From positions 1,860,001-1,924,000 of the forward strand of contig NZ_CP046804.1 in assembly GCF_009763805.1 (NCBI RefSeq): DNA of 64,000 nt, written 5' to 3'. Origin of the DNA: Vibrio cidicii. GTDB taxonomy: Bacteria; Pseudomonadota; Gammaproteobacteria; Enterobacterales; Vibrionaceae. Position numbers and translations under genes: made by a program. Each line of letters starts with the position of its first letter. The first letter of the stretch is position 1. Below are positions 20,056-32,545 of the stretch, in pieces. The notes under the pieces were generated by a model. That model saw nothing but the letters and a program-made list of their open reading frames with translations, was not told where the DNA came from and searched no databases.

Positions 20056-21867
20056 ATGGTAGACAGCGGAAACTCATACGGCGAACGTGTATCCAAACTG
20101 GTTAGTTGGGGGCACTGGTTCGCATTCTTCAACATCATTGCTGCGATGTTGATCGGTACGCGTTATATTGCCCAGTCACCTTGGCCGGAAACCTTCCTAG
20201 GTCAGCTTTATCTGGTTGTTTCCTGGGTCGGACATTTTGGCTTTCTGGTCTTCGCGCTGTACCTGTTGATTCTGTTTCCACTCACTTTTCTTCTGCCCTC
20301 ACAACGGTTGTTCAGATTCTTTGCCGTCACCTTTGCCACCGTTGGCTTGACTGTTTTGCTCGTCGATACTCAAGCCTATCAGTCGATCAATCTGCACTTA
20401 ACCCCGGTCGTTTGGGAGTTGCTGTTCAGCGATGAAAAATCGGCAATCAGCACTGATTTGCAGCATCTTTTTGTTGTTTTACCGTTGATTTTTTTCCTCC
20501 AGCTTGGCCTTGCTGAGTGGGTGTGGAAAAAGCAACGTAAGCTGGCTCATAAGCACATTGGTCGCCCTCTGGCCGGTGTTTTCTTTATCTGTTTTATTAC
20601 CAGCCACCTGATTTACATGTGGGCGGATGCGTATTTTTATAATCCGGTCACCAGCCAACGCGCTAACTTCCCGCTCTCCTACCCTATGACAGCGAAAAGC
20701 TTTATGGAGAAACATGGTTTACTCGATAGAGAAGAGTACCTAAAGCGATTGGAGGCAAACGAAAATAACGTCGAGTTGGTGCGCTATCCGTTGGAGCAAT
20801 TGGAGTTTAATCGTCGCGGTAATCACCTGAATATACTGATGATCAATGTCAACAACTGGCGTGCAGACCATTTGAGCGAAACGCAAATGCCAACGGCCTA
20901 CCAGTTTGCAATCAACAATCAGTGGTTCACCAATCATTACAGCTCAAGCAACGATTCTTTTGGCGTGTTTGGCTTGTTTTATGGCCTGCCAACCAGTTAT
21001 GCCAGCAGCATCAAAGCGCAAGGCACAGCGCCCATTTTCCTTAACGTATTGCAAGAGCAAGGCTATGATTTTGCTTTGTTCAGCGGTAACGGCTTTAGTG
21101 ACCCGCTTTATCGTGAGGTAATTTTCCGCGGACAACATCTTGCTGCCCAGCTTGAGGAACAAAATCAGATCGAGTTTAACGACGAAAAAGCCGTCGAAGC
21201 TTGGCAAAACTGGTTGGCCGGACAAACTAAATCGCCTTGGTTTAGCTTTATCGAACTGACTTCCGTGGACGACATTGATGCTTCGGCTATGCCAAAAGGC
21301 GCGAATGCCAGCGAAAAATTCAAACAGACGTACAATCAAGCTGTAGGAATGGCCGATAATATGCTGCAGCGTATTTTGGTTACTTTAGAAGAGCAGCAAC
21401 TGAGTGCCAACACAGTGGTGGTTCTGACTTCAAATCACGGCAGTGAGTTTAACGAAACACAAACCAATAGCTGGGGCGCAAATTCTAACTACAGCCGCTA
21501 TCAGCTTCAGGTTCCTATGGTGATTCATTGGCCGGGTAAATTGCCTGCGAAGTTTGATCAAAGCACCAGCCACCTAGACCTGTCAGTAACCTTATTGCAG
21601 GATTTGCTCGGCGTTGCTTCTAACCCAGTTGACTTTAGTTCAGGGCGAAATCTGTTTGATGAGAGCAGACGCCGTTGGATTTTAGCGGGCGACACGCGTG
21701 AAATTGCCTTGATCACACCAACCCAAACGACGGTGATTGATAAGTTTGGCAACTTCAAGTTATACGACGAGAACTACAAGCGGGTAAGAGACGACAGCCC
21801 GAAACTGCCCGTATTGATGCAAGGATTGACTGAATTACAACGTTTTTACAGTAAAAGCCAACAATAA
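20056..21867 (+). CDS. yejM: YejM (PbgA/LapC), inner-membrane regulator of lipopolysaccharide synthesis
   Basis: Inner-membrane protein of 603 residues with five N-terminal membrane segments (about 18-190) and a large periplasmic sulfatase-fold domain. In E. coli YejM (PbgA/LapC) senses lipid A and controls LpxC breakdown through LapB and FtsH. The periplasmic part begins near L-N-I-L-M-I-N-V-N-N-W-R, where true sulfatases have catalytic metal and nucleophile residues that this family has lost. The T-S-N-H-G-S-E-F-N-E motif lies at about 458-467. It follows yejL in a two-gene operon and ends at a strong terminator. Confidence 0.93.
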   Translation: MVDSGNSYGERVSKLVSWGHWFAFFNIIAAMLIGTRYIAQSPWPETFLGQLYLVVSWVGHFGFLVFALYLLILFPLTFLLPSQRLFRFFAVTFATVGLTVLLVDTQAYQSINLHLTPVVWELLFSDEKSAISTDLQHLFVVLPLIFFLQLGLAEWVWKKQRKLAHKHIGRPLAGVFFICFITSHLIYMWADAYFYNPVTSQRANFPLSYPMTAKSFMEKHGLLDREEYLKRLEANENNVELVRYPLEQLEFNRRGNHLNILMINVNNWRADHLSETQMPTAYQFAINNQWFTNHYSSSNDSFGVFGLFYGLPTSYASSIKAQGTAPIFLNVLQEQGYDFALFSGNGFSDPLYREVIFRGQHLAAQLEEQNQIEFNDEKAVEAWQNWLAGQTKSPWFSFIELTSVDDIDASAMPKGANASEKFKQTYNQAVGMADNMLQRILVTLEEQQLSANTVVVLTSNHGSEFNETQTNSWGANSNYSRYQLQVPMVIHWPGKLPAKFDQSTSHLDLSVTLLQDLLGVASNPVDFSSGRNLFDESRRRWILAGDTREIALITPTQTTVIDKFGNFKLYDENYKRVRDDSPKLPVLMQGLTELQRFYSKSQQ

Positions 21868-21879
21868 ATGGTTTACCGA

Positions 21880-21915
21880 GGAAGGGACGTGGAAATCACG
21901 TCCCTTCCTGTTTTT
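21880..21915. terminator. Terminator between yejM and the convergent Crp/Fnr gene
   Basis: Perfect 12-bp stem (GGAAGGGACGTG with CACGTCCCTTCC, 21880-21891 and 21897-21908) with a 5-base loop, then TGTTTTT. Confidence 0.88.
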
Positions 21916-21959
21916 ATTGAGTATGAAGTGCTCTTTCATTTTCTCTCCAACTAAAAAGC

Positions 21960-22670
21960 CTAAATACTCACCATAGACAAGGTTTCTATCTTCTTTTTTA
22001 AACTTTCCAATGAATTAATGGTAATCGAGCCGTACCCGACGGCAATAATCCCTTCTTCGACAAAAGGAACGATATATTTATTCAGCGCTTGTCGAGTGAT
22101 CCCAACCACCATTGCTAATTCCGTTCTGGTCATCTTTATTTTAATCGTCTGTTTCCCAGGCTCTTGATTACCGAGTATTTCAATATGAGACAGGATGGTA
22201 CGGGCTATTTTCAGAGGAATATTGGTCGTCATATTGTTCAACGCAAAATGGCCGATAGAAGCGCCACGACGTGCCAATGCGCTAAATGTGTTTCTCATTA
22301 GCGTTGGGTCAATCTGACAAAGTTCAATAAAGTGACTAATCGGCAGTTTTACAATGATTGTATCCTCTAACGCTTTAAGTGATACCACGCGATTAAAGCC
22401 TGGAATAAAGGATGCTTCGCCAAACCAGCCACCCGTTGTCACTTTGGCAACGAGCAAATTATTTCCTTGCTCGTTTCTTCGGTATACTCCAACTTGCCCT
22501 GAGGCGAGAATTAATAACTCCTCTGTAGGTGCATCTTGTTTCGCAATCAATTCATTGCGTTTAAAGCTTTCGTAACTGCTATATTCATACAGCGTTGACA
22601 AGGTGGTTGAACTGCAACCTTTAATTAATTCACAATTATGTATTGCATTTAATATTAGATAGTTAGACAT
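21960..22670 (-). CDS. Crp/Fnr-family transcriptional regulator
   Basis: A 236-residue one-component regulator. Residues about 20-130 are a cyclic-nucleotide-binding-like domain with the G-G-W-F-G-E-A-S-F turn, and about 150-225 a winged helix-turn-helix (T-R-T-E-L-A-M-V-V-G-I-T-R-Q-A-L-N-K). The N-terminal Cys cluster of FNR is absent. The phosphate-cassette Arg-Ser/Thr pair of CRP is not evident, so ligand and targets are unknown. I chose ATG 22670 over a GTG two codons upstream. It lies downstream of a chemoreceptor gene but is separated by a terminator. Confidence 0.88.
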   Translation of the reverse strand: MSNYLILNAIHNCELIKGCSSTTLSTLYEYSSYESFKRNELIAKQDAPTEELLILASGQVGVYRRNEQGNNLLVAKVTTGGWFGEASFIPGFNRVVSLKALEDTIIVKLPISHFIELCQIDPTLMRNTFSALARRGASIGHFALNNMTTNIPLKIARTILSHIEILGNQEPGKQTIKIKMTRTELAMVVGITRQALNKYIVPFVEEGIIAVGYGSITINSLESLKKKIETLSMVSI

Positions 22671-22729
22671 AATCACAGCTTACTCGCATCGAAAATAGAC
22701 GATGCCAATATAAAGTCCATTTAAAAGAG

Positions 22730-22749
22730 CCCCGACCTCACGGTCGGGG
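22730..22749 (-). terminator. Terminator after the 22.8-kb chemoreceptor gene
   Basis: Perfect 8-bp stem (CCCCGACC with GGTCGGGG) and a 4-base loop; the minus strand continues CTCTTTTAAA. Confidence 0.82.
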
Positions 22750-22826
22750 AAAGTCAAGTTAAGCACATTAGGGAAAGAATAATAACATCAATCAAAGCAG
22801 ATTATTGACTGTTTTACCGTTGGGCT

Positions 22827-24450
22827 TTAAACACGAAATTCGAGTAATTTACGTTGTTGTTCCTCGGCCAATCTCGCTAATTCCTCCGTCGCTGTCGCGC
22901 TCTGCGAAATGCCCGCCACGTTCTGATTCACCATATTGGAAACCACTTCAATACTGCGGGAAATATCAGAGCTCACTGCAGATTGTTCTTCGGAGGCGGT
23001 CGCCACCATGCTATTGACATCACTGATTGAAACGACCGCCTGATTGATGGCAGTGAAACTGCCTGCAACCGAAGAAACGACTTCTTGCGAACGTTGCACC
23101 ATAGTGAGGTTACCGTTCATCTCTCCGCTGGTCTGATCCACTTTGCTTTGTAAACGTTCGATCAAATCACGAATGCTCTCGGTCGATTTTTGCGTTTTGC
23201 CCGCTAAGCTACGGACTTCATCTGCAACGACCGCAAAACCACGCCCTTGCTCGCCCGCTCGAGCCGCTTCAATGGCCGCATTAAGTGCCAGTAGGTTAGT
23301 CTGTTCAGAAACATCGCCGATAACCTCTACCACTGAGTTGATTTCAAGCGAGTATGATTTCAGCTCGTCCAGCGTTTTTGCCGTCGACTCAACTGAGTTA
23401 GTTATTTGTGTCGATACATTTTGCAACTCGCTGACTGCTTTATGACCGGATGAGACGGACTCCATCGCCGCGCCCGCCCCTTGTTCCGCTTTGCTCGCGT
23501 TGCTGCTCACCTCTTTGGCAGTTGCCGACATTTGGTTAATCGCAGTGGCAATTTGCGTAATTTGATGACTTTCTTCTTTCGAGTTAGCATCCGCTTGAAC
23601 CATCACAGCACTGAGCTCTGACGATGCCGATGCCACACTCGACGCAATCGTTGAGAGATCTTTCACCACTTCTCTGAAATTCGCCACCGTCTGGTTGAAA
23701 TACCCCGCCAGCACAATCATTTCATTGTTTCCATCTTGCTTGGGTAGCGTCACAGTTAAGTCACCTTTAGCCATTTTTTCTAACGCAGAACAAATGTTCT
23801 GACTCTGTTTCGACATCGCGTTTGCCAACCAAAAACTCACCACAAACCCGGCTAACATCGTAGCGCAGAAAAACATCACCACCAGCCACAGCGACTGCTC
23901 TGTACTGCTTTCGCTGTCCGCGACACGTTTTATCGTGCTTGTGGCCAAAGTATTGAGATAATTATTCAGCGAGTTGTTGTAGGTTTGCGCCAACTGACTG
24001 CCTTGCTGCATAAAGCGCAGAAACTCGTCCTCACTGACCGATCCATTGTCATATCGATCAAAAAACTCAGGGCCTTTGACGTGGTGAGCGTAGTATTTTT
24101 CAACCATTTCAATCGCCTTCTTCGCTGAGTCCGTCATTCCACCCGCACGGATCGCAGCAACGGTAGCACTCTTCCACTCGTTCAAACGCTGTGCATACTG
24201 CTGACGAACACTTTGCATGTACACCGCCTGATTAAAAGTCATTCGAATGACAGAAAAAGGGACCAATTGGTTATCAATCACACCTTTGTTGCGAGTGACC
24301 AGTTTCTTCCACTTGCTCATTTGTTTCACGATTGGTATCGCCAACTTTTAACAGACTCAGCGCTAGCACCGCAACGAGCGTGAGCAATAATGTCGCTATT
24401 AACCCTAACAACTGTTGTTTGATGGTTAATTTGTTAATAATAAAAGACAT
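22827..24450 (-). pseudogene. Methyl-accepting chemotaxis protein, broken near its 5' end by a 1-base insertion
   Basis: Chemoreceptor with N-terminal membrane anchor (about 11-32), a periplasmic helical (4HB-like) ligand domain, a second membrane segment near residue 190, a HAMP domain and a full signalling domain. The signalling tip is [22 protein letters not shown] 24450 has AAGGG upstream. The frame breaks after E-Q-V-E-E: minus-strand GAAGAAACTGG should read GAAGAACTGG (L-V-T-R-N-K), so one base is extra near 24303-24305. The repaired length is 540 residues. It is divergent from a second chemoreceptor gene. Confidence 0.88.
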
Positions 24451-24809
24451 AAGTATCCCTTTGATCATTCACTTTCCAGAGAAAGTGAGCCAACGTTTGC
24501 CGCTTAAATTACGTTCGCAATGAAGTAAAACACACGTCAATAAGCGTATGTCACTACAGCTCATGTCGCAAAGTTAACCAATTATAAATAATAATTATGT
24601 AAATAATATTCTTACCTCTGCGCGCCGTTAAAAATGTTGGGGCAATGTAAACAACATTACATTTAGGTGCGATTTTTGCGTGCAGACTTTAGTGATAAAT
24701 CTATAATTTAATCAGTGTACATGCTGAACATTCGCATCTGCAGCAAATAACCTGTTCCTATCTGGCTTAACATTTTGCAGCCAGAAAACTTAATCATTAT
24801 GGTAACTTT
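24451..24809. promoter_or_regulatory. 359-base intergenic region between two divergent chemoreceptor genes
   Basis: AT-rich, no gene visible. It must hold both promoters, but I could not identify a clear sigma-28 or sigma-54 element by eye. Confidence 0.35.
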
Positions 24810-26492
24810 ATGAATATAAGGGATTTATTTCGAGTATTTTTCGGTGCGATCATACTCGTTTCAGGGATAACTCTGTTTCTGGCCTTACAACTCAAACAGA
24901 ACGTAGAAGCCAGTTATGCCGCCGCAGACTATCGCTATAACGTTAGCCACTTGGCGAAACTCTCTACCTCAAACTCAACGCTGCTCACTCTCAATGCACG
25001 ACAGTTCGTTGCCACGCTCGACCCAAAATATCGCGACAAATACAACCGCATTGTCGATCAGATTACTGGCAAAGCACCGATGTACGACGGCCGCTCACTC
25101 GAATACCAACAACGTTTAAAAGAGCTTGGTGTACCCAGCAACCTGATGACGTATTTGGCCGAATCCAACAACCTCTCAGTGGCACTAGTGAATACCGAAG
25201 TGAAAGCATTTGGTTTGGTTGAACCCTTTGTCGGTAAACGTATCGAAGACCTCAATAAAGAGGAGTTTGCCGCATGGAAGCAAGCCATGGATCTGCTGCA
25301 TGATGAAAATTACATGCGCGAAGTGGCTAAGATCGTTGCCCCCGTCAGCAAATTTATTGAACTCGCCAACCAAAATGCAGCCAACGATGTGAAGCTAGCG
25401 AAACTGGAAATTGCCACCAGCACGCTGCTGAGCATCTCGTTCTTGGTTTGCGTGATTGCCTTGATTGTCATCTGCTATTTCATTTTGCAGCGCAAAGTGA
25501 TCTCACGCATTCAAGTGCTTCGAGGCGAGGCGAATCGCGTTGCGGAAGGCGATTTTACTCAACTGCTGGCGATTTCTGGCAAAGATGAAATTACCGAACT
25601 CTCCACGGCGTTCAATCATATGATTGGCAACATTTCTACTTTGATCCGCGATATTCGCCAACAAGCGCTGCGCGCAGAAAGCGAGTCAAACACCTTGCGC
25701 GACATTACCGAACGGACACAAAATCTCAGCTCAGAACAAAGCCAATCGATAGAGGTGATCGCCAGTTCTGTCTACGAAAACCTCGCGGCGGTGAAAGAAG
25801 TGACCAATAGCTGCACTGAAACCTCGGTGCAAGCGGCCTCCGCCAACCAACAATCGCTTGAAAGCCAAGCGACAGTAAAGGAAAACATCGGCTCGGTACA
25901 GTTGGTTGCAACGCGTTTACAAAGCGCCAACGATCGCATTGCGCAACTGGCAAGCGCAGTGTCAGATGTGGGAGAAATTTTAAACGTGATAGAAGCGATA
26001 GCCGAGCAGACCAACCTTCTCGCCCTCAACGCTGCGATTGAAGCTGCGCGTGCCGGAGAACAAGGACGTGGCTTTGCCGTAGTCGCAGACGAAGTTCGCT
26101 CACTGGCCAAACGCACTCAAGATTCGACCGATGAGATCCAACGTAAGCTCTCAACACTTTCGGAATATTCACGTGCCGTTTCTGAAGAGACTAAACTTTG
26201 CACACAAGATACCGAAATGGCCGTGCGCAAGTCTGCCGATGTCGGCGATGTGCTAAATGAAATAAGCACACTGATCACCCTGATTTCCGACCAAACATCA
26301 TCAATCGCCGCCGCCGCAGAAGAGCAGGAAAAAGTCTCGGAAGATATCTCCAATCGCATTCATAAAATCCGCGATGTGGCTGAAGAATCCGCGACACTCA
26401 GCGGCAACGTTTCCGATGCTTCATCGCGCTTGAAAGACATTTCCAACGCCCTCACGCAGGGGTTGAATAAGTTTAAGCTCAGCAAAGGATAA
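24810..26492 (+). CDS. Methyl-accepting chemotaxis protein
   Basis: Chemoreceptor of 560 residues: N-terminal membrane segment (about 10-28), periplasmic helical domain (about 30-200), second membrane segment (about 205-228), HAMP (about 230-282) and cytoplasmic signalling domain with the conserved tip [19 protein letters not shown] (about 397-415). The ligand is not deducible. It converges closely with the deacetylase-like gene (27 bases between stops). Confidence 0.93.
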   Translation: MNIRDLFRVFFGAIILVSGITLFLALQLKQNVEASYAAADYRYNVSHLAKLSTSNSTLLTLNARQFVATLDPKYRDKYNRIVDQITGKAPMYDGRSLEYQQRLKELGVPSNLMTYLAESNNLSVALVNTEVKAFGLVEPFVGKRIEDLNKEEFAAWKQAMDLLHDENYMREVAKIVAPVSKFIELANQNAANDVKLAKLEIATSTLLSISFLVCVIALIVICYFILQRKVISRIQVLRGEANRVAEGDFTQLLAISGKDEITELSTAFNHMIGNISTLIRDIRQQALRAESESNTLRDITERTQNLSSEQSQSIEVIASSVYENLAAVKEVTNSCTETSVQAASANQQSLESQATVKENIGSVQLVATRLQSANDRIAQLASAVSDVGEILNVIEAIAEQTNLLALNAAIEAARAGEQGRGFAVVADEVRSLAKRTQDSTDEIQRKLSTLSEYSRAVSEETKLCTQDTEMAVRKSADVGDVLNEISTLITLISDQTSSIAAAAEEQEKVSEDISNRIHKIRDVAEESATLSGNVSDASSRLKDISNALTQGLNKFKLSKG

Positions 26493-26519
26493 AACAAACG
26501 CCGCACGAGACGACGCGAA

Positions 26520-27437
26520 TTACTTGAGGCTCATAGCCGCGTGGATAAGTTGCATGTGAATAGGCACCAAGTCTTGATGATTGGCGCGATAACCACCACC
26601 CACCACCGCCGCCAGCGGGATAGACAGCTCGTTGGCAAGTGTGAGCAAAAATGTGTCGCGTTGATAAATTGCTTCACTCGACACATTAAGGTAACCCAGC
26701 TCATCTTGCTGATGGATATCGACTCCAGCATCATAGAGGATCAAATCCGGACGATGCAGATGGATGGCCATTGGCACTACCTCGCAAAACGCGGCTAAAA
26801 AGGCGTCGTCATCACACTGGCGTGGCAAGGGTACATCGAAATCGGAATCGGGCTTACGTGCTGGAAAGTTTTTCTCGCAATGAAAAGAGAGTGTGATGAT
26901 CTCATCACGCTGTTGACATAAGGTCGCCGTGCCATCGCCATGGTGCACATCGCTATCAATGATCAGTACCTTATCCACGCCCTCTTGGCGCAAAGCGTCA
27001 TGCGCTGCCAGCACCAAGTCATTGAACAGGCAAAATCCGCTGCCAAAGTCGTGGTGGGCATGATGGTAGCCGCCACTAAGATGAATGGCTAAGCCATGTT
27101 GCAGCGCCTTTTGCGCCGTCAGCACCGTTCCTCCCGCGGAGGTTAAGGTTCGCTCAATCAAACGTTCACTCCAAGGAAAGCCAATGCGGCGCATTTTCGC
27201 CGCAGGAAGCTGACCAGACGCCAGTAGATCGACGTATTGAGCACAATGGATCTGTTTCACGTCCTCTAAAGCAAGCGCTTGTGGCTGACAAAAGCGGATG
27301 TTGTTTTGCCACTGCGAACAGCCCACCATCTGCCGATTGATCTCTGCAAACAGATGGCGGTATTTATTGATCGGGTAGCGATGTTCTGGCGGTAAAGGCA
27401 GATCCGAATAAATCGGATGATAGATAAGTGGCAACAT
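26520..27437 (-). CDS. Histone deacetylase-family (acetylpolyamine amidohydrolase-like) protein
   Basis: A zinc-dependent deacetylase-fold protein of 305 residues. It shows the G-G-Y-H-H-A catalytic His pair (about 121-126), the metal-binding D-S-D-V-H-H-G-D-G-T (about 162-171) and a second metal Asp in Y-D-A-G-V-D (about 234-239). A Gly-rich G-G-G-Y lies near the C terminus. Bacterial members act on acetylated polyamines or other small amides, and the real substrate is unknown. It starts 15 bases after the topB stop and is probably co-transcribed with it. Confidence 0.88.
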   Translation of the reverse strand: MLPLIYHPIYSDLPLPPEHRYPINKYRHLFAEINRQMVGCSQWQNNIRFCQPQALALEDVKQIHCAQYVDLLASGQLPAAKMRRIGFPWSERLIERTLTSAGGTVLTAQKALQHGLAIHLSGGYHHAHHDFGSGFCLFNDLVLAAHDALRQEGVDKVLIIDSDVHHGDGTATLCQQRDEIITLSFHCEKNFPARKPDSDFDVPLPRQCDDDAFLAAFCEVVPMAIHLHRPDLILYDAGVDIHQQDELGYLNVSSEAIYQRDTFLLTLANELSIPLAAVVGGGYRANHQDLVPIHMQLIHAAMSLK

Positions 27438-27452
27438 CAGGATTGAACTCGA

Positions 27453-29444
27453 CTATTCACTGTTATTAACACGGCGTGGTTTACGACTCGCGGCAGTTTT
27501 ACTGGAAGTGGTGCGGGAAGCCGAAGTTCGGCCGCTGCTTTTACGCCGCTTAAACGCAGGTCGCTCCACTTTTGGCAAATGTTGTAAGGATTGCGGCACA
27601 GGCGCGCTTTTCACTTGTGCCATTAAATCCGAGATGCGTGCTTCAAGCGCTTGCATGAAAGGCTGGTACGCTTGATTGCGCTCCGCCATGCCTTGCAACT
27701 GATGCTCCCAATGAGCCGTCATGTCTGGATAGGTCGATTCGCTCGGCAGCGCATGAACCAGACCTCGCCCCGCCGCGGTACTTAAAATGGCTTTGCCTTG
27801 ACGTGACAACAATTGGCGCTTGAACAAGGTATCTAAAATGCCCGCACGGGTCGCTTCGGTGCCTAGTCCGTCGGTTTCCCGAAGGATCTGCTTCAGCTCT
27901 TTATCCGCGACATAACGTGCAATACCCGTCATCGCCTGTAATAAGGTCGCTTCGGTAAAATGCTTCGGCGGCTCGGTTTTACGATCCTTGATTTCCCCTT
28001 CCCGGCACATCAACACCGCACCTTTTTCTAACGGCGGCACAGTGTCAGTGCCATCATCTTCTTTCTCCGTCACGCCCGTTAAGCTCTTCCAGCCTGGGAA
28101 AAGCAGTTGACGCCCTTTGGCGATAAAAGTGCCCCCAGCAATGTCAAACACCAACTTGGCTTCGGCATACACCGCCGCAGGATAAAACTGCATCAGATAC
28201 TGCCTAGCGATGAGCTGGTAAATCTTCATCTCCTGCCCCGAAAGTGCGTTGACGCTCGCCTGCTTTGGCGTAGGAATGATCGCATGATGCGCATCCACTT
28301 TACTGTCATTCCACGCTTTTGATTTGAGCGAGAGATCCGCCCCATCAACGGCGGCAGCGAGTTCACGCGCATTATTGCTGATGGCCTGCACGACGGTCTT
28401 AGCCTGCGAAAGATGCTCTAGTGGCAAATAGCGACAATCAGAGCGCGGATAGGTGATCAATTTGTGCTTTTCATACAGAGCCTGACAAGTATCCAGCACT
28501 TGTTGCGCGCTCATAGAAAAGCGCTTCGCTGCATCAATCTGCAATGCAGACAACGAATACGGTAACGGCGCGGCTTGTTTGGTCTGTTTGTGCTCAGACT
28601 CTGTGACCGTCGCTGGCTGACCAGCAATACGCTGCGCAACATTCTCCACCAATTTACGATTAAGAATACGCCCTTCTTCATCTTGCCAAGGTTTACACGC
28701 CTCACTTGGTTTCCAGCGCGCGCGAATATCAAAAGCGACAGCGTTGTGCTGATAGGGGATCAGCGCATGCAACGTAAAATAGTCGCGCGGGATAAAATTT
28801 TCGATCTCTTCATCACGGCGAACCACCAAACCCAATACTGGTGTTTGCACTCGCCCCACCGACAAAACGCCTTGATAGCCCGCTTTTTGCCCAAGTAAGG
28901 TATACGCGCGCGACATGTTCATGCCGTATAACCAGTCAGCGCGTGAACGAGCCAGCGCTGAGACCGACAACGGGATAAAGTCACGATTGCTGCGCATTGA
29001 GGAAATGGCTCTTTTGACCGCAGGTAAGTTAAGGTCACTGATCAAAAGTCGCTGCGCCGCTTCTTTCTTCGTTTTACTCACTTTGCAGTAGTCGAGCACT
29101 TCATCCACCAGCAATTGCCCTTCGCGATCGGGGTCCCCCGCATGCACCACTTGAGTCGCCTCTTTGAGCAATTTTTTGATCACCGCAAGCTGTTTTGCCG
29201 ATGTTTTTCGCGGGCGCAACTGCCACTGCTGCGGCACAATGGGCAAATCGGCCATATTCCACTTTTTATAGCGCTCGTCGTAAGCATCCGGCTCTACTTG
29301 TTCAAGCAAATGGCCAATGCACCAAGTCACCACATCTCCATTACCACAGACAATAAAGCCTTGATCTTTTTTCTGCGGATTGGGGAGAGCGGCGGCAATT
29401 GCGCGGCCAAGGCTGGGCTTTTCAGCGATAAAAAGTCGGCTCAT
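27453..29444 (-). CDS. topB: DNA topoisomerase III
   Basis: Type IA topoisomerase that decatenates DNA and acts in recombination and replication. From ATG 29444 the protein is 663 residues (E. coli TopB 653). It has the N-terminal TOPRIM domain (A-E-K-P-S-L-G-R and D-P-D-R-E-G) and the catalytic Tyr in T-Y-P-R-S-D (about 329-334). A basic Lys/Arg/Ser-rich C-terminal tail follows. An in-frame extension of 11 codons upstream does not look like the family. It is the first gene of a probable pair with the deacetylase-like gene. Confidence 0.96.
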   Translation of the reverse strand: MSRLFIAEKPSLGRAIAAALPNPQKKDQGFIVCGNGDVVTWCIGHLLEQVEPDAYDERYKKWNMADLPIVPQQWQLRPRKTSAKQLAVIKKLLKEATQVVHAGDPDREGQLLVDEVLDYCKVSKTKKEAAQRLLISDLNLPAVKRAISSMRSNRDFIPLSVSALARSRADWLYGMNMSRAYTLLGQKAGYQGVLSVGRVQTPVLGLVVRRDEEIENFIPRDYFTLHALIPYQHNAVAFDIRARWKPSEACKPWQDEEGRILNRKLVENVAQRIAGQPATVTESEHKQTKQAAPLPYSLSALQIDAAKRFSMSAQQVLDTCQALYEKHKLITYPRSDCRYLPLEHLSQAKTVVQAISNNARELAAAVDGADLSLKSKAWNDSKVDAHHAIIPTPKQASVNALSGQEMKIYQLIARQYLMQFYPAAVYAEAKLVFDIAGGTFIAKGRQLLFPGWKSLTGVTEKEDDGTDTVPPLEKGAVLMCREGEIKDRKTEPPKHFTEATLLQAMTGIARYVADKELKQILRETDGLGTEATRAGILDTLFKRQLLSRQGKAILSTAAGRGLVHALPSESTYPDMTAHWEHQLQGMAERNQAYQPFMQALEARISDLMAQVKSAPVPQSLQHLPKVERPAFKRRKSSGRTSASRTTSSKTAASRKPRRVNNSE

Positions 29445-29527
29445 AGCGATATAAGAAGAGAAACAATAAAGGGCCACCTTAGCGGATGTGCCCCTGAAAA
29501 ATCAAGAAAAACTGTATGAATAACCAG

Positions 29528-30076
29528 TTATAAATATTCGACAAATTTAGACAGATCGCGCTCAGGCACTTTCATCGCGCTGCACCCGGCCGTTCCAAGA
29601 TAGAGGAAACCAACAATCGCATCGTCACCTTGTAGGCCAAACGCTTGAGTGACTTGAGGATGAAACATCCACTCGCCGGATCGCCAAATGCCTTGAAATC
29701 CTTGTGCCACCGCTGCCATTTGCATCGCTTGCACAGCACATCCGGCGGAAAGATGTTGCTCAAAAGCGGGAACTTTGTCGTGTTCCGTCACTTTGGCCAC
29801 CACAGTGATCACCATCGGCGCACGAAACGGCGCATTTTTTAGCTTTTCCAGCACAGCTTCATCGCACTGATTGGCGCGTCCGGCTTGTAGTAAAATATCC
29901 GCCAGTTTTTTCAAACCTTCTCCTTGCGCTATCACAAAACGCCAAGGCGTTAGACCGCCATGATCCGGCGCGCGTAAACCAGCGCGAATGATGTTTTCCA
30001 GCGCTTTGCCTTCCGGCGCAGGCGCACTCAACTTAGCGATAGAACGGCGATTTAATAGCAGTTCGAGAGCGTCCAT
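29528..30076 (-). CDS. ydjA: YdjA-family nitroreductase-like protein
   Basis: FMN-dependent nitroreductase-fold protein of 182 residues, close to E. coli YdjA (183). The N-terminal L-L-N-R-R-S motif and the R-A-P-D-H-G-G-L-T-P-W-R-F segment (about 34-46) contact FMN in the family. The physiological substrate is not known. It neighbours topB and lies near sppA and ansA, an order also seen in enterobacteria. Confidence 0.92.
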   Translation of the reverse strand: MDALELLLNRRSIAKLSAPAPEGKALENIIRAGLRAPDHGGLTPWRFVIAQGEGLKKLADILLQAGRANQCDEAVLEKLKNAPFRAPMVITVVAKVTEHDKVPAFEQHLSAGCAVQAMQMAAVAQGFQGIWRSGEWMFHPQVTQAFGLQGDDAIVGFLYLGTAGCSAMKVPERDLSKFVEYL

Positions 30077-30202
30077 GGATCTGTCCTTTTCAAAAGTGTG
30101 AGTCAGTGAGTTGCTATTCTTGGTGGGGGAACCCGATTGCGCCTTACTTTAGCATAATTCAATCGTGCCAGTAACACCCTGTTTTCTGTGGAAATAACGC
30201 CC

Positions 30203-30228
30203 ATAAAAAAGCCGTGCATAGCACGGCT
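30203..30228 (-). terminator. Terminator after fadH
   Basis: Stem AGCCGTGC with GCACGGCT (30210-30217, 30221-30228) and a 3-base loop; on the minus strand it is followed by six T. Confidence 0.85.
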
Positions 30229-30251
30229 CTGAATTGATTCACTTGGCGCAA

Positions 30252-32279
<2,028 letters not shown>

Positions 32280-32289
32280 TTATTTATTG

Positions 32290-32300
32290 TGGTCTGACCA
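32290..32300 (-). promoter_or_regulatory. Predicted FadR operator upstream of fadH
   Basis: The perfect palindrome TGGTCTGACCA matches the core of the E. coli FadR site (TGGTCNGACCA) and lies 26 bases before the fadH start. FadR bound here would repress fadH without long-chain acyl-CoA. Confidence 0.78.
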
Positions 32301-32545
32301 CGTTATGCCGAACAAAGCAAAAAATCAAACAGGTGTTTACATATTTGTAACACCGATCAATCTTGTTTCGTATATGCCATTTCATGAAGTTGCATGTTAA
32401 GCTTTGAAAAAATTATCTTTTGCCTTCTCAGAACGATTTTATTCTTCCCACAGGGAACTTATTTCACTGTCAAACCACAGAATACAAAAGATAAGAACTG
32501 GTTTTCGCCGAGCGGAAACCCAACGCATCTCGTTACGGAGACACA

